From Cryptosporangium minutisporangium (lineage in GTDB: Bacteria > Actinomycetota > Actinomycetes > Mycobacteriales > Cryptosporangiaceae), in contig NZ_BAAAYN010000014.1 in NCBI RefSeq assembly GCF_039536245.1, positions 25,755 to 89,754 of the forward strand: DNA of 64,000 nucleotides. The letters are read 5' to 3'. The notes beneath the pieces were generated by a model. The model worked only from the letters and a program-made list of their open reading frames with translations, ran no database searches and was not told the origin of the DNA. Position numbers and translations under genes: made by a program. Numbering within the stretch: position 1 is the first letter of the stretch; each line of letters begins with the position of its first letter. Positions 35,285-43,327 of this stretch are shown here, piece after piece.

Positions 35285-35868
35285 GCACTGAACGCAAGCG
35301 GGCGAAGGTGCTGCTCGTCGACGACCGCCCGGAGAACTTGCTCGTCCTGGAAGCGATCCTGCAAGGGCTCGATCACGACCTGGTGACCGCACCGTCCGGT
35401 GAGGAGGCCCTGAAGCGCCTGCTCACCGACGACTTTGCAGTGATCCTGCTCGACGTCCAGATGCCCGGAATGGACGGTTTCGAGACCGCCGAACACATCA
35501 AGCGGCGGGAACGGACCCGGCACATCCCGATCGTGTTCCTGACCGCGATAGACCGGAAGCCGCACCACGCGTTCCGGGGGTACGCGACCGGGGCGGTCGA
35601 CTACCTGGCGAAGCCGTTCGACCCGTGGGTGCTGCGGGCGAAGGTCAGCGTGTTCATCGACCTGTGGGAGAAGAACCGGCTGCTGCTGGAGCGGACCGAA
35701 CTGCTCCAGCAGCGGGTGCACTCGACCGAGGTGGCGACCACCGAGCGGACGTCGGCGCTGGACCGAGCGCGGCTGCGCGTGCAGGAGGCGCTGGCCCGTT
35801 GCGAGGCGACCGACCCGGAGACGGCAGAGCTGCTCCGAGCGGCGCTGCACGACCTAGACAGCATCTGA
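35281..35868 (+). CDS. Response regulator, receiver domain with coiled C-terminus
   Basis: 195 residues from a GTG that overlaps the hybrid kinase stop. Receiver domain 8-125 with acidic pocket DDRPEN and phosphorylation site D58 (VILLDVQMPGMDGFETAEH); the signalling Thr/Lys are in FLTAID and LAKPFDPWVL. Residues 130-195 are a helical, Leu/Glu/Arg-rich tail without a DNA-binding or enzymatic domain. It is likely a phosphate shuttle or protein-interaction output of the hybrid kinase, perhaps feeding the nearby phosphatases; that link is inference. Confidence 0.85.
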   Translation: MSTERKRAKVLLVDDRPENLLVLEAILQGLDHDLVTAPSGEEALKRLLTDDFAVILLDVQMPGMDGFETAEHIKRRERTRHIPIVFLTAIDRKPHHAFRGYATGAVDYLAKPFDPWVLRAKVSVFIDLWEKNRLLLERTELLQQRVHSTEVATTERTSALDRARLRVQEALARCEATDPETAELLRAALHDLDSI

Positions 35869-35900
35869 CCCCCGGGGCTCCGCGGGGCGCGCGGGGCGCA

Positions 35901-36015
35901 TTTTCGGGAAGTCCGCCCTGCGGGCCGCCCGTGAGGTGGTTTTCGGGAAGGCCACCTCTGCGGGCCTTCTGAGGGGTGGCCTTCCGGGAAATCCGCCACG
36001 CGGCATGCCTGAGCG
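35901..36015. repeat. Three tandem ~40-bp intergenic repeats with an internal 11-bp stem
   Basis: Units start TTTTCGGGAAG (35901), TTTTCGGGAAG (35940) and CCTTCCGGGAAA (35980), each followed by a CCRCC...GCGGGCC-like core. GGAAGGCCACC (35946-35956) pairs perfectly with GGTGGCCTTCC (35975-35985). The 13-mer GAAGGCCACCTCT recurs in the terminator at 54036-54077. Confidence 0.7.
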
Positions 36016-36034
36016 CGCCCGGTGAGACGGCGGG

Positions 36035-36070
36035 AGGTGGCGGGCGCGGCGTTGGGCCGGCCCGCCACCT
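36035..36070 (-). terminator. Hairpin at the end of the CopC-CopD gene
   Basis: Perfect 11-base arms AGGTGGCGGGC (36035-36045) and GCCCGCCACCT (36060-36070), directly behind the stop at 36075. Flanking GAGCGC and GCGCTC could extend the stem. No T-run. Confidence 0.65.
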
Positions 36071-36074
36071 GCGC

Positions 36075-38273
36075 TCAGCGGATCGTGATCGTGCGCGTCA
36101 CGCTGTACTGGTCGATGTCGGACGTCCGCAGCGTGAACGTGAACTTCCAATCACCGACCAGCGGTAGATCCACCTGCCCCACCGCGTGGTTCTCGGTCAG
36201 CGGCAGCGCGACGACGTCCGTCGAGACGTTGCCGCTCGGCAGTTCAGCGGAGCCGCCCCACTCCTCCACCTTGACCGGCAACCCGTTCTTGTCGAACGCG
36301 GTCAGGTGCAGCTCGTTGGTGCCGATCCGGGCCGGGCTCAGGTCGATCTGCAGCACGTTCGGGCCGACGTTCACCTGGGCGGTGTACGGCAGGTTCGCGG
36401 CGGCTTCGGCGGCGTCGTCGGCGCTACGAGCGGGCGCGACCTGGACGAGCGCGGTGGCCAGCGCGAGCACGACCGCGCCGAGCAGCACCTCGATGCCGAC
36501 TCGCGTCCGGAGCCTGCGCACCTCGTCGGCGGCGCGACCGGCGGCCGAGAAGTCGGCGGTCTCCGGCTCGGGCTCCCGCCCCTTCCGCGGCGCCTTCGAG
36601 GCGGTGGCGGTCGCCGCTCCCCCACGCTTCTTCGGCGCCGTCTCACCGCCGTCCTCGGCGGGCTTGGCCGGCGCCTTCTTGGCGGGGGCGCGCTTCGCCC
36701 CCTTCGGGCCGCCGTCCGGCGCCTCGTCGCCCGCCGTCTCAGCGGCATCGGCGTCGTCGGCGTCGCCCGCCGCCTTCGCCTGCTGCTTCTTCGGCGAACG
36801 CTTCCCCGCCGACGCCTTGCCCGCTTCCGCCTTGCCCGCGGTCGCCTTACTCGCGGCTGCCTTGCCCGACTCAGCCGCCTTGCCAGACCCGGGCTTCTTG
36901 CCCGACTCAGCCGCCTTGCCAGACCCGGGCTTCTTGCCCGGCTCCTCGGCGGCGAGCGCATACGCGACCGGCACCCCGAAGCGACGTCGGATCCACGCGC
37001 GCGCGTTGGAGGCGACCACCATGATCGCGCCGAGCCAGATCACCTTCGTCAGCACCAGCTGGCCGTAGGTCGTGTTGACCAGGCGGTCGAGCCCGGAGAA
37101 CCCGCCGATCTCCAGGAACGTCTCGATCAAGCCGCTGAACACCAGCGCACCCACTGCCCAGAACGCCCAGCGCGACCAGACCGGCAGGATCACCTCCAGC
37201 TCCCGGTACCGCGCCCGCGGCAGCAGGTACCGGGCCAGCACGGCCAGCCCGCCGAGCCACACCGCCATCGCGCCGACGTGCAGCGTGATCGCCGGAATCG
37301 AGAGCAGGGGCGCGGGAGACTGCGCTGCGTGCCCCGCGTACGGGAACGTGATCAGCACCGCGACGCCGAGCACCGCCACCAGCGCGCGGTCGATCGGACC
37401 GGCCCAGCGCGGGTCACCGCCGTCCGCCGGTGCCGCCGGGCGCAGTACGCGGATCAGCACCGGGATCGCGGCGATCAGCAGGCCCAGCCGGGTCAGCAGC
37501 GCACGCCCCACGGTCTCGTCGAGCGTTCCGCCGATGCCGCTGAGCGTGACGTCGGCGAGCGTTCCGCCGCCCGCGTAGGGCTGTTGCAGGATCAGCGTCC
37601 CGAGCGTGCCGCCGACGAGCAGTCCCCACCCGGCCCAGGCCAGGCGTCGCGGGCCCAACGTGGCGAGGCGGCGCGGCCAGAGCCCGAGAAGGATCACCAG
37701 CGGACCGGCGAGCAGCGAGAGGCCCGCGTAGGCGGCGTACCGGCTGACCGACTGCGCCGCGCGGACACCGCCGTCGACCGATGCCGACTCGGCGCCCGCG
37801 CTGAGGTCCGCGGCGTTCGCGCCCAGCGCGGAGGGTACCCGCACGCTGAACGTGTAGCCACCGGAGATCGGGTGCCCGTCGGCGGAGATGACGCGATAGC
37901 TGACCAGGTACGTACCGTCGGCCAGATCTTTCTGCACCGGGATGCGCAGCCGGGTGCCGTTGTTCACGGTGGTCGGCTCGCCCTGCGCGACGTTCTTCCC
38001 GTCCGGAGCGACCACCTTGATCCGGCCGTCGACCGGCACGACCCGCTCACTGAAGTTCATCGTGATGACGGTCGGCGCGGTGTCTGCGATCGACCCCCGG
38101 GGCGGATCGGTGCCTTCGAGCGAGGCGTGTGCCCGGGCCGGAGAGGCGCCGAAACCGACCGCAACCAAGACGAACAGCCCGACGACGAGCACCCGCCTGA
38201 TCACCCGGTGCAGCGGCTGGTGGCGCTGGACCTTCGGCACGCTTCTCCCCATCCTGTCGTTCGTCCTGCTCAC
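36075..38273 (-). CDS. CopC-CopD copper transport/resistance fusion with charged cytoplasmic insertion
   Basis: 732 residues from a GTG four bases after the upstream stop; an ATG seven codons in is an alternative. A signal-type helix is followed by a CopC domain starting at HASLEGTDPPRGS (mature N-terminal His, a copper ligand) with DGHPISGGYTF, then about eight CopD membrane helices. Between the last two helices lies a 130-residue Lys/Ala/Pro/Glu-rich stretch with repeats such as GKKPGSGKAAES and APAKKAPAK. The C-terminus is an outer YtkA/CopC-like beta domain. Probably moves copper across the membrane; downstream of an anti-sigma candidate. Confidence 0.85.
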   Translation of the reverse strand: MSRTNDRMGRSVPKVQRHQPLHRVIRRVLVVGLFVLVAVGFGASPARAHASLEGTDPPRGSIADTAPTVITMNFSERVVPVDGRIKVVAPDGKNVAQGEPTTVNNGTRLRIPVQKDLADGTYLVSYRVISADGHPISGGYTFSVRVPSALGANAADLSAGAESASVDGGVRAAQSVSRYAAYAGLSLLAGPLVILLGLWPRRLATLGPRRLAWAGWGLLVGGTLGTLILQQPYAGGGTLADVTLSGIGGTLDETVGRALLTRLGLLIAAIPVLIRVLRPAAPADGGDPRWAGPIDRALVAVLGVAVLITFPYAGHAAQSPAPLLSIPAITLHVGAMAVWLGGLAVLARYLLPRARYRELEVILPVWSRWAFWAVGALVFSGLIETFLEIGGFSGLDRLVNTTYGQLVLTKVIWLGAIMVVASNARAWIRRRFGVPVAYALAAEEPGKKPGSGKAAESGKKPGSGKAAESGKAAASKATAGKAEAGKASAGKRSPKKQQAKAAGDADDADAAETAGDEAPDGGPKGAKRAPAKKAPAKPAEDGGETAPKKRGGAATATASKAPRKGREPEPETADFSAAGRAADEVRRLRTRVGIEVLLGAVVLALATALVQVAPARSADDAAEAAANLPYTAQVNVGPNVLQIDLSPARIGTNELHLTAFDKNGLPVKVEEWGGSAELPSGNVSTDVVALPLTENHAVGQVDLPLVGDWKFTFTLRTSDIDQYSVTRTITIR

Positions 38274-38277
38274 TCGG

Positions 38278-38982
38278 TCACACCTGACCCGGCACGGTGC
38301 GGTCGGGCCCGCCTCCGGGGCCCTGCATCCTTAGTACGGTCTCCGGCGCCGATGGCGTTCGATCCGCGCGCGCCAGCAGCCAGACCAGAACCGCCTGCAC
38401 ACCCGCCAGCAGGTGGTTCAGCTCGTGCCCGACTTGCGCGACTCCCTCGACGACGTCGATCGAACTCGTCAGCAACAGACAACCAGCCAGCGCCACCGCG
38501 ACCGGCACCAGGGCCCTGGCCCAGGCCGGACGCCCGGCGACGAAAAGGAATCCGATCGCGACTGCGACGTCGAACGACGCCATCTCGCGGCCGGTGTGCA
38601 GGGCCGCGTCGCTGGTGCCGGGGTCGGCGATCAGCCCCGGGAGCGCGAGCAGCAGCTGGGCCACCGCGGACAGGCCCAGGGCCCAGCGCAGGACGCCGGC
38701 GTGCACGAGCGGGCGCCTCTCCGGACTGCGGTGGTCACTGGCCGGGCGGGGAGCACCCCGGTCGGCGGCTACGGCGGCCAGCACCTGGGCGGTGAGGTCC
38801 GGCACGTCCGCCGCACTCCGCCAGCCCTCCCTGGCCACCGCGGTGGCGTCGGCGGCCGTCGCCTGCCACGCCCGGCACTCGGCACAGCCGGCGAGGTGGG
38901 CGTCGACGTCGGCCCGGTCCGTTCCGGGGTCCTCGCCGTCCACGAGCGCGGAGAGGGCGACCCTGATCTGAGCGCACTGCAT
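38278..38982 (-). CDS. Zinc-finger membrane protein, probable anti-sigma factor for the divergent sigma gene
   Basis: 234 residues. The N-terminus has the ZAS/zf-HC2 pattern H-x3-C-x2-C in VDAHLAGCAECRAW, the hallmark of zinc-binding anti-sigma domains, and the rest has about four to five membrane helices (for example WALGLSAVAQLLLALPG and VAVAIGFLFVAG). No ribosome site is seen before the ATG at 38982. It sits between a SigC-like sigma gene (divergent, 79 bases) and CopC-CopD (4-base gap), which makes it the natural membrane sensor and inhibitor of that sigma factor. Function by context and motif. Confidence 0.75.
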   Translation of the reverse strand: MQCAQIRVALSALVDGEDPGTDRADVDAHLAGCAECRAWQATAADATAVAREGWRSAADVPDLTAQVLAAVAADRGAPRPASDHRSPERRPLVHAGVLRWALGLSAVAQLLLALPGLIADPGTSDAALHTGREMASFDVAVAIGFLFVAGRPAWARALVPVAVALAGCLLLTSSIDVVEGVAQVGHELNHLLAGVQAVLVWLLARADRTPSAPETVLRMQGPGGGPDRTVPGQV

Positions 38983-39049
38983 ATCGGGATAGTCGTCCGA
39001 CGAGCGGCGATGGTTCCCGGCGGGTCGGAGGTTCCGCTCCACGCGGCCG

Positions 39050-39055
39050 TACGCT
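39050..39055 (+). promoter_or_regulatory. -10-like TACGCT giving a leaderless sigma transcript
   Basis: TACGCT ends six bases before the GTG at 39062 and there is no ribosome site, so transcription would start at or next to the start codon. Same layout at five other genes in the window. Confidence 0.45.
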
Positions 39056-39061
39056 GGGTGC

Positions 39062-39613
39062 GTGCAGCCCTTCGACGACGTCAGTAACGACGACGTCACC
39101 GAGTGGGCGCTCCGGGCCCAACGGGGCGACACGCTGGCCACCGCCGCGTTCGTCCGGGCAACCCAGCCGGACGTCTGGCGGTTCTGCGCCTCGCTGGTCG
39201 ACGTGGACGCGGCCGATGACCTCACCCAGGAAACGTATCTGAGGGCGTTCCGCGCGCTGCCCGGGTTCGCCGCGCGGGCCAGCGTCCGGACGTGGTTGCT
39301 CGGCATCGCGCGCCGGACCTGCGCCGACCACCTGCGCACGGTCGTCCGGAGGCGCCGGCTCGACGAGATGCTGCGGGCTCGGCTGGCGACCGGGTCCCCG
39401 ATGCCGGACCCCTCGGCGACGTCGGGCGCCACCGACCTGCTGGCGCGGTTGCCCGCGGACCGGCGGTCGGCGTTCGTCCTCACCCAGTTGGTCGGCCTCT
39501 CCTACCAGGAGGCCGCGACCGTCGAGGGCGTGCCGATCGGCACGATCCGGTCCCGCGTAGCGAGAGCCCGCGACGACCTGATCGCCGCTCTCCACCAGGC
39601 TGCCGCGTCCTGA
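39062..39613 (+). CDS. sigC: ECF sigma factor, SigC-like
   Basis: 183 residues from a GTG. Region 2 (FVRATQPDVWRFCASL, DDLTQETYLRAFRALPGF, RTWLLGIARRTCADHLR) closely follows mycobacterial SigC, and region 4 ends in QEAATVEGVPIGTIRSRVARAR. In Mycobacterium tuberculosis SigC controls copper acquisition and lacks an adjacent anti-sigma gene. Here it is divergent from a zinc-finger membrane protein and a CopC-CopD gene, which supports a copper role and adds a candidate inhibitor. Orthology is my reading of the motif similarity, not a tree. Confidence 0.8.
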   Translation: MQPFDDVSNDDVTEWALRAQRGDTLATAAFVRATQPDVWRFCASLVDVDAADDLTQETYLRAFRALPGFAARASVRTWLLGIARRTCADHLRTVVRRRRLDEMLRARLATGSPMPDPSATSGATDLLARLPADRRSAFVLTQLVGLSYQEAATVEGVPIGTIRSRVARARDDLIAALHQAAAS

Positions 39614-39623
39614 TACCGAGAAA

Positions 39624-39659
39624 AGGCTGCCTGGGAGAGGGGCGTCTCCCAGGCAGCCT
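39624..39659 (+). terminator. Strong hairpin terminator after the sigma gene
   Basis: Perfect 15-base arms (39624-39638, 39645-39659) around a six-base loop, 10 bases after the sigma factor stop. Confidence 0.85.
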
Positions 39660-40055
39660 CGGACCTGCGGGACCGAAGTCACGCCGGTCGATCTGATCGC
39701 GGTACCTCGGGTATCGGGCTACTCCGAGGGTTTCAGCCGCGACCCGGGTCCCCTGTCTCCCAACCCGGGCCGCGGCCGCCACCGCTCCCACCCGCCATCC
39801 CGGGTCGCCCACCTCCGACGGACCGGTCTCGCGCTGCGGTGAACTCAGTTCACCAGCCCAGTGCCCCGATCGACACGGGATGCGGGCACCATTACGCACC
39901 GCTTAATGTCGGCTTGAGAGATCTCAGCCGCCGTCCGCACGGAAGTCGGAAACGGTCACAGAACACCCTCTCCCCACCGGACACAAGGGCCTCGTTCCGG
40001 CACATTTTTCCGCCCGGACGGGAACCGGCCGCGATCGCCGAACGACTAATGACCG
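39660..40055. other. Non-coding stretch before the MauE/DoxX gene
   Basis: About 400 bases without a credible gene. It contains a perfect dyad GGTGAACT-C-AGTTCACC (39838-39854), about 200 bases before the next start, and a slightly A+T-richer stretch near 39890-39925. The dyad is an operator candidate with no assigned regulator. Confidence 0.4.
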
Positions 40056-40652
40056 ATGTCCACGCCGCGAAGCGATCTCCCCCGCGAAGCCCAGGGCCGT
40101 GCTGCCCGTGGCTCGGTTGCCCTCCGCCGGAGAGCCCCCGCCTGGTGGCCGACCGCCCGGCCCTGGCTACCGCTCGTCGCCCGGCTGGTGCTCGGCGGCG
40201 TCTGGCTCTGGGCAGGCGGCGCGAAAGCCACCGACCTGGCCGCCTCGGTACGGGCGGTGCGCGCGTACCGCCTGCTGCCGGAGGGGGTCGCGACCGTGGT
40301 CGGCGCGGGTCTGCCGTGGCTGGAGATCGCGCTCGGCCTGCTGATCGTCGCCGGGGTCGCGGTGCGGTTCGGCGGCTTGTTCTCCGCAGCCCTGCTGGTG
40401 GTCTTCCTGATCGGCATCGTCTCCGCCGCGGCACGCGGACTCCGGATCGACTGCGGCTGCTTCGGCAGCGGCGGTGAGCTCGACGCCGGACAGAGCACCG
40501 CCTACACCACCGAGATCCTCCGGGACGGCGCGCTGCTGATCGTCGCGCTCGCGCTGGCCCGATGGCCGCGCGGCCGTCTCGCGGTCGACAACTGGATCTC
40601 TGATCCGGCCCCCCGCCCCGTCCAGGCTCGAGGAACGGAACGCCCCAGATGA
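40056..40652 (+). CDS. MauE/DoxX-family membrane protein
   Basis: 198 residues with four membrane helices (LVARLVLGGVWLWAGGAKAT; WLEIALGLLIVAGVAV; LFSAALLVVFLIGIVSAAA; GALLIVALALARW). The loop after helix three carries CGCFG, the cysteine pair typical of MauE-like proteins, thought to handle electrons for disulfide formation or reduction. Its TGA overlaps the ATG of a DsbA-like gene (ATGA), which fits a membrane partner that re-oxidises or reduces that thiol protein. The precise direction is unknown. Confidence 0.8.
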   Translation: MSTPRSDLPREAQGRAARGSVALRRRAPAWWPTARPWLPLVARLVLGGVWLWAGGAKATDLAASVRAVRAYRLLPEGVATVVGAGLPWLEIALGLLIVAGVAVRFGGLFSAALLVVFLIGIVSAAARGLRIDCGCFGSGGELDAGQSTAYTTEILRDGALLIVALALARWPRGRLAVDNWISDPAPRPVQARGTERPR

Positions 40653-41374
40653 GTGGAGAGTCGTCGAAGCGTGCCCGGCGCATCGCCGCCGAGCAGCTGG
40701 CCAAGCAGCGCGCCGCCGAGCGCCGCCGACGCACGCTGATCGTGTCGATCATCGCGCTGGTGGCCCTTGTCGTCGCGGCCGGTGTCGGCGTGACGTTCTA
40801 CCTGTCCAATCAGCCGGAGAACGCCGCGCTGCCGAAGAACGCCACCCGCTCGGCCGTCATGATCGGGCAGACCGACGCGCCGGTCACGGTCGACGTCTAC
40901 CTCGACTTCCAGTGCCCGGCCTGCAAGGCGTTCGAGGAGCAGAGCGGCGCCACGCTGCAGAAGTACGTGGACGACGGCACGGTGAAGATCCGCTACCACC
41001 CGGTGGCGTACCTCGACCGGTTCTCCTCCGGCACCGAGTACTCCAGCCGATCGTCAGCGGCGTCGGGATGCGCGTCGGACGCCGGGAAGTTCACCGAGTT
41101 CCTGGCCGCGCTCTACGACAACCAGCCCGAAGAGGGCGGCACCGGCCTCACCGACGAGACGATGATCAGCCTGGCGAACAAGGCCGGTATCACCGGGGAG
41201 GAGTTCGCCACCTGCGTCACCGACGAGAAGTACGCGGACTGGACGAAGGCGGTCACCGACGAGGCGTCGAAGGCCGGCGTGACCGGCACGCCGACGGTCG
41301 AAGTCGACGGTACGGCGCTGGAGAACCCCACCGCCGCCGCCCTCACCGAGGCCATCGAGGCGGCGAAGGGCTGA
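40649..41374 (+). CDS. Membrane-anchored DsbA-like thiol-disulfide oxidoreductase
   Basis: 241 residues: a basic cytoplasmic N-terminus, one signal-anchor helix (LIVSIIALVALVVAAGVGV), then an outer DsbA/DsbG-like thioredoxin fold with active site CPAC in DFQCPACKAFEEQ and the cis-Pro loop TGTPTVEVDG. Two more cysteines (GCAS, TCVT) could form a structural pair, as in other actinobacterial members. It should introduce or isomerise disulfides outside the membrane. Coupled to the MauE-type gene; converges with the importer operon, stops two bases apart. Confidence 0.85.
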   Translation: MSGESSKRARRIAAEQLAKQRAAERRRRTLIVSIIALVALVVAAGVGVTFYLSNQPENAALPKNATRSAVMIGQTDAPVTVDVYLDFQCPACKAFEEQSGATLQKYVDDGTVKIRYHPVAYLDRFSSGTEYSSRSSAASGCASDAGKFTEFLAALYDNQPEEGGTGLTDETMISLANKAGITGEEFATCVTDEKYADWTKAVTDEASKAGVTGTPTVEVDGTALENPTAAALTEAIEAAKG

Positions 41375-41376
41375 GG

Positions 41377-42135
41377 TCAGAGGGCGACCGACGGGTCGAA
41401 GCCGTAGGGCAGTTCGAGGCGGTGCTGCCGCATCAGGTCGGCGTCGAGCAGCAGCTCCGGCGTCGGTGCGTCCGCCACGACGACACCGCCGTCGAGCAGC
41501 ACCGAGCGAGGACAGAGCTCCAGCGCGTACGGCAGGTCGTGGGTGACCATCAGCAGCGTCACGTCGAGGCTCCGCAGGATGTCGGCGAGCTCGCGGCGGC
41601 TGGCCGGGTCGAGGTTGCTCGAGGGCTCGTCGAGCACCAGGATCTCCGGCCGCATCGCCAGCACCGTCGCCACGGCCACCCGCCGACGCTGACCGAACGA
41701 GAGGTGGTGCGGCGTCCGGTCGCGGAACTCCGCCATGCCGACCGCGGTCAGCGCCTCGGTGACCCTTTCTTGGAGTGCGGTGCCGCGTAGGCCCAGATTC
41801 GCCGGCCCGAACGCGACGTCCTCGGCGACCGTGGGCATGAACAGCTGGTCGTCCGGGTCCTGGAAGACGATCCCCACCCGCCGCCGGATCTCGGCGAGGT
41901 TCTTCTTGGCCACCGGCAACCCGGCCACCCGGACGCTGCCCGCGCCGGCCGTGTGGATGCCGTTGAGGTGCAGCACCAGCGTCGTCTTACCGGCGCCGTT
42001 CGGGCCGAGCAGCGCGACCCGCTCCCCCTTCTGCACCGTGAGATCGACGCCGAACAGCGCCTGCCGACCGTCCGGGTAGGCGAACGCGAGGCCCTGCACT
42101 TCCAGGGAGGGGACTCCGGTTACGTGGTCAGCCAC
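41377..42135 (-). CDS. cbiO: Energy-coupling-factor ATPase of a cobalt/nickel importer
   Basis: 252 residues from a GTG. ABC motifs: Walker A LLGPNGAGKTTLV, signature LSFGQRRRVAVA, Walker B EILVLDEPSSNLDP, switch His in MVTHDL. It powers the CbiMNQ-type importer encoded just upstream; the start lies 16 bases inside the CbiQ gene. A TAGCGT hexamer six bases before the GTG resembles the leaderless starts seen elsewhere, so a separate transcript is possible. Cobalt versus nickel is not readable from the ATPase. Confidence 0.9.
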   Translation of the reverse strand: MADHVTGVPSLEVQGLAFAYPDGRQALFGVDLTVQKGERVALLGPNGAGKTTLVLHLNGIHTAGAGSVRVAGLPVAKKNLAEIRRRVGIVFQDPDDQLFMPTVAEDVAFGPANLGLRGTALQERVTEALTAVGMAEFRDRTPHHLSFGQRRRVAVATVLAMRPEILVLDEPSSNLDPASRRELADILRSLDVTLLMVTHDLPYALELCPRSVLLDGGVVVADAPTPELLLDADLMRQHRLELPYGFDPSVAL

Positions 42136-42884
42136 GCCGTAACGCTAACCGCCGCGGCCGCCGCCGGAATCGTCAGCGCGGCCGCCCACTGCTGCGCGGG
42201 CGGACGGGACGAAGCGGCCATCGGCAGCGCGCCGGTGTAACCGCGGGAGAGCATCGCCACGTAGACCCGCTCGCCCCGCTCGTACGAACGCAAGAACAGG
42301 CTGCCGATCGACGTCGCGAACGCCCGGACCTGCCAGAGGAAGCGCGGGTCGTGGCAGCGGGAGAGCCGGGCGATGCGCATCGCACGGGCGTTGCCGAGGA
42401 TCACGTCCGCGTACCGGAGCATGAACGTCGCGATCTGGACGATCGGCGCCGGCGTCCGGAGCCGCTGCAGCCCGAGGAGCAGATCACGCCCGTTGGTCGT
42501 CGCGGCCAGCAGCAGCGACGCGAAGACGCCGAGCGTCCCCTTCGCGACGATGTTCCAGCCGGCCCACAGCCCCGCCTCGCTCAGCGCCAGCCCGCCGACG
42601 TGGACGACCGGTCCGCCCTCGAGGAACGGCAGCAGGAACGCGAGCACCACGAACGGCGTCTCGATCAAGCCGCGAGTGGCCAACCAGCCGGGCGGAATCG
42701 CCGCCACCGCGGCGACCGCAGCGAGCAGGGCCGCGTACAGGCCGAACGCCCAGACGGCTTCCCGCGGGGTGGCGACGACGCTGAGAACGAACGCCAGCGC
42801 GGCGACGATCTTCACCTCGCCCGGGAGCCGGTGGACCGGAGAGGTTCCGGGCCGGTGCAGCGCGTGGGTGTGGCCGGCCCCCAT
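42120..42884 (-). CDS. cbiQ: Energy-coupling-factor transmembrane (T) component, CbiQ type
   Basis: 254 residues with about five helices. The characteristic coupling-helix motifs are ARLSRCHDP and the later YERGERVYVAMLSRGYTG, which dock on the ATPase. N-terminal MGAGHTHALHRPG is His-rich but short. It links the metal-binding CbiM subunit to CbiO. It begins two bases after the PDGLE gene stop and overlaps cbiO by 16 bases. Confidence 0.9.
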   Translation of the reverse strand: MGAGHTHALHRPGTSPVHRLPGEVKIVAALAFVLSVVATPREAVWAFGLYAALLAAVAAVAAIPPGWLATRGLIETPFVVLAFLLPFLEGGPVVHVGGLALSEAGLWAGWNIVAKGTLGVFASLLLAATTNGRDLLLGLQRLRTPAPIVQIATFMLRYADVILGNARAMRIARLSRCHDPRFLWQVRAFATSIGSLFLRSYERGERVYVAMLSRGYTGALPMAASSRPPAQQWAAALTIPAAAAAVSVTAWLTT

Positions 42885-42886
42885 GC

Positions 42887-43327
42887 CTACCGCGCCCGAG
42901 CCGCGTCGGCGGCCTCGGTATCGACGTCGACGTCGACGTCGACCTCGGCCGCGCCGGGGGACCGTCGGCGCAGCGCCCAGAACATCCCGCCGCCGATCGC
43001 CGCGACCAGCAGGACACCCGCCACCCCGGACAAGCCGGTGGAGACGAACGAGTTGTCGATGCCGCGGATGCCGTAGTCGGCCAGCGGGGAGTCGCCCAGG
43101 TCGTGCTCCTTCGCGGACTTCGCCACGCAGTTGCCGCCGGTGATCTCGTCGTCGGCGTTGAACGTGCAGCCTTCGCGGGCGGTCGCGTCCAAGCCGTCTG
43201 GCTGTGAACTGGCAGCGGAGCTGACCACCCCGGCCAGCAGCAGCGACACCAGCAGACCGAGGACGAGGAAGACCGCGAGGCGGACCCGGCCCCGCCCGCC
43301 GGTGGTGGTGGGCGTGTCGTTGCTCAT
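42887..43327 (-). CDS. PDGLE-domain protein (CbiN/NikN-like accessory subunit)
   Basis: 146 residues: an N-terminal membrane helix (LAVFLVLGLLVSLLLAGVV), the motif SSQPDGLDAT that defines PDGLE proteins, a second helix near the C-terminus (GVAGVLLVAAIGGGMFW) and an acidic tail with a VDVDVDVD run. It takes the place of CbiN/NikN in Co/Ni importers and contacts CbiM. ATG overlaps the cbiM stop (ATGA). The Asp-rich tail could weakly bind metal, which is a guess. Confidence 0.85.
   Translation of the reverse strand: MSNDTPTTTGGRGRVRLAVFLVLGLLVSLLLAGVVSSAASSQPDGLDATAREGCTFNADDEITGGNCVAKSAKEHDLGDSPLADYGIRGIDNSFVSTGLSGVAGVLLVAAIGGGMFWALRRRSPGAAEVDVDVDVDTEAADAARAR

Noticed and set aside
36186..38795. 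869-codon plus-strand frame opposite CopC-CopD
   Set aside because: Arg-rich low-complexity translation without a domain; the minus-strand protein is well supported.
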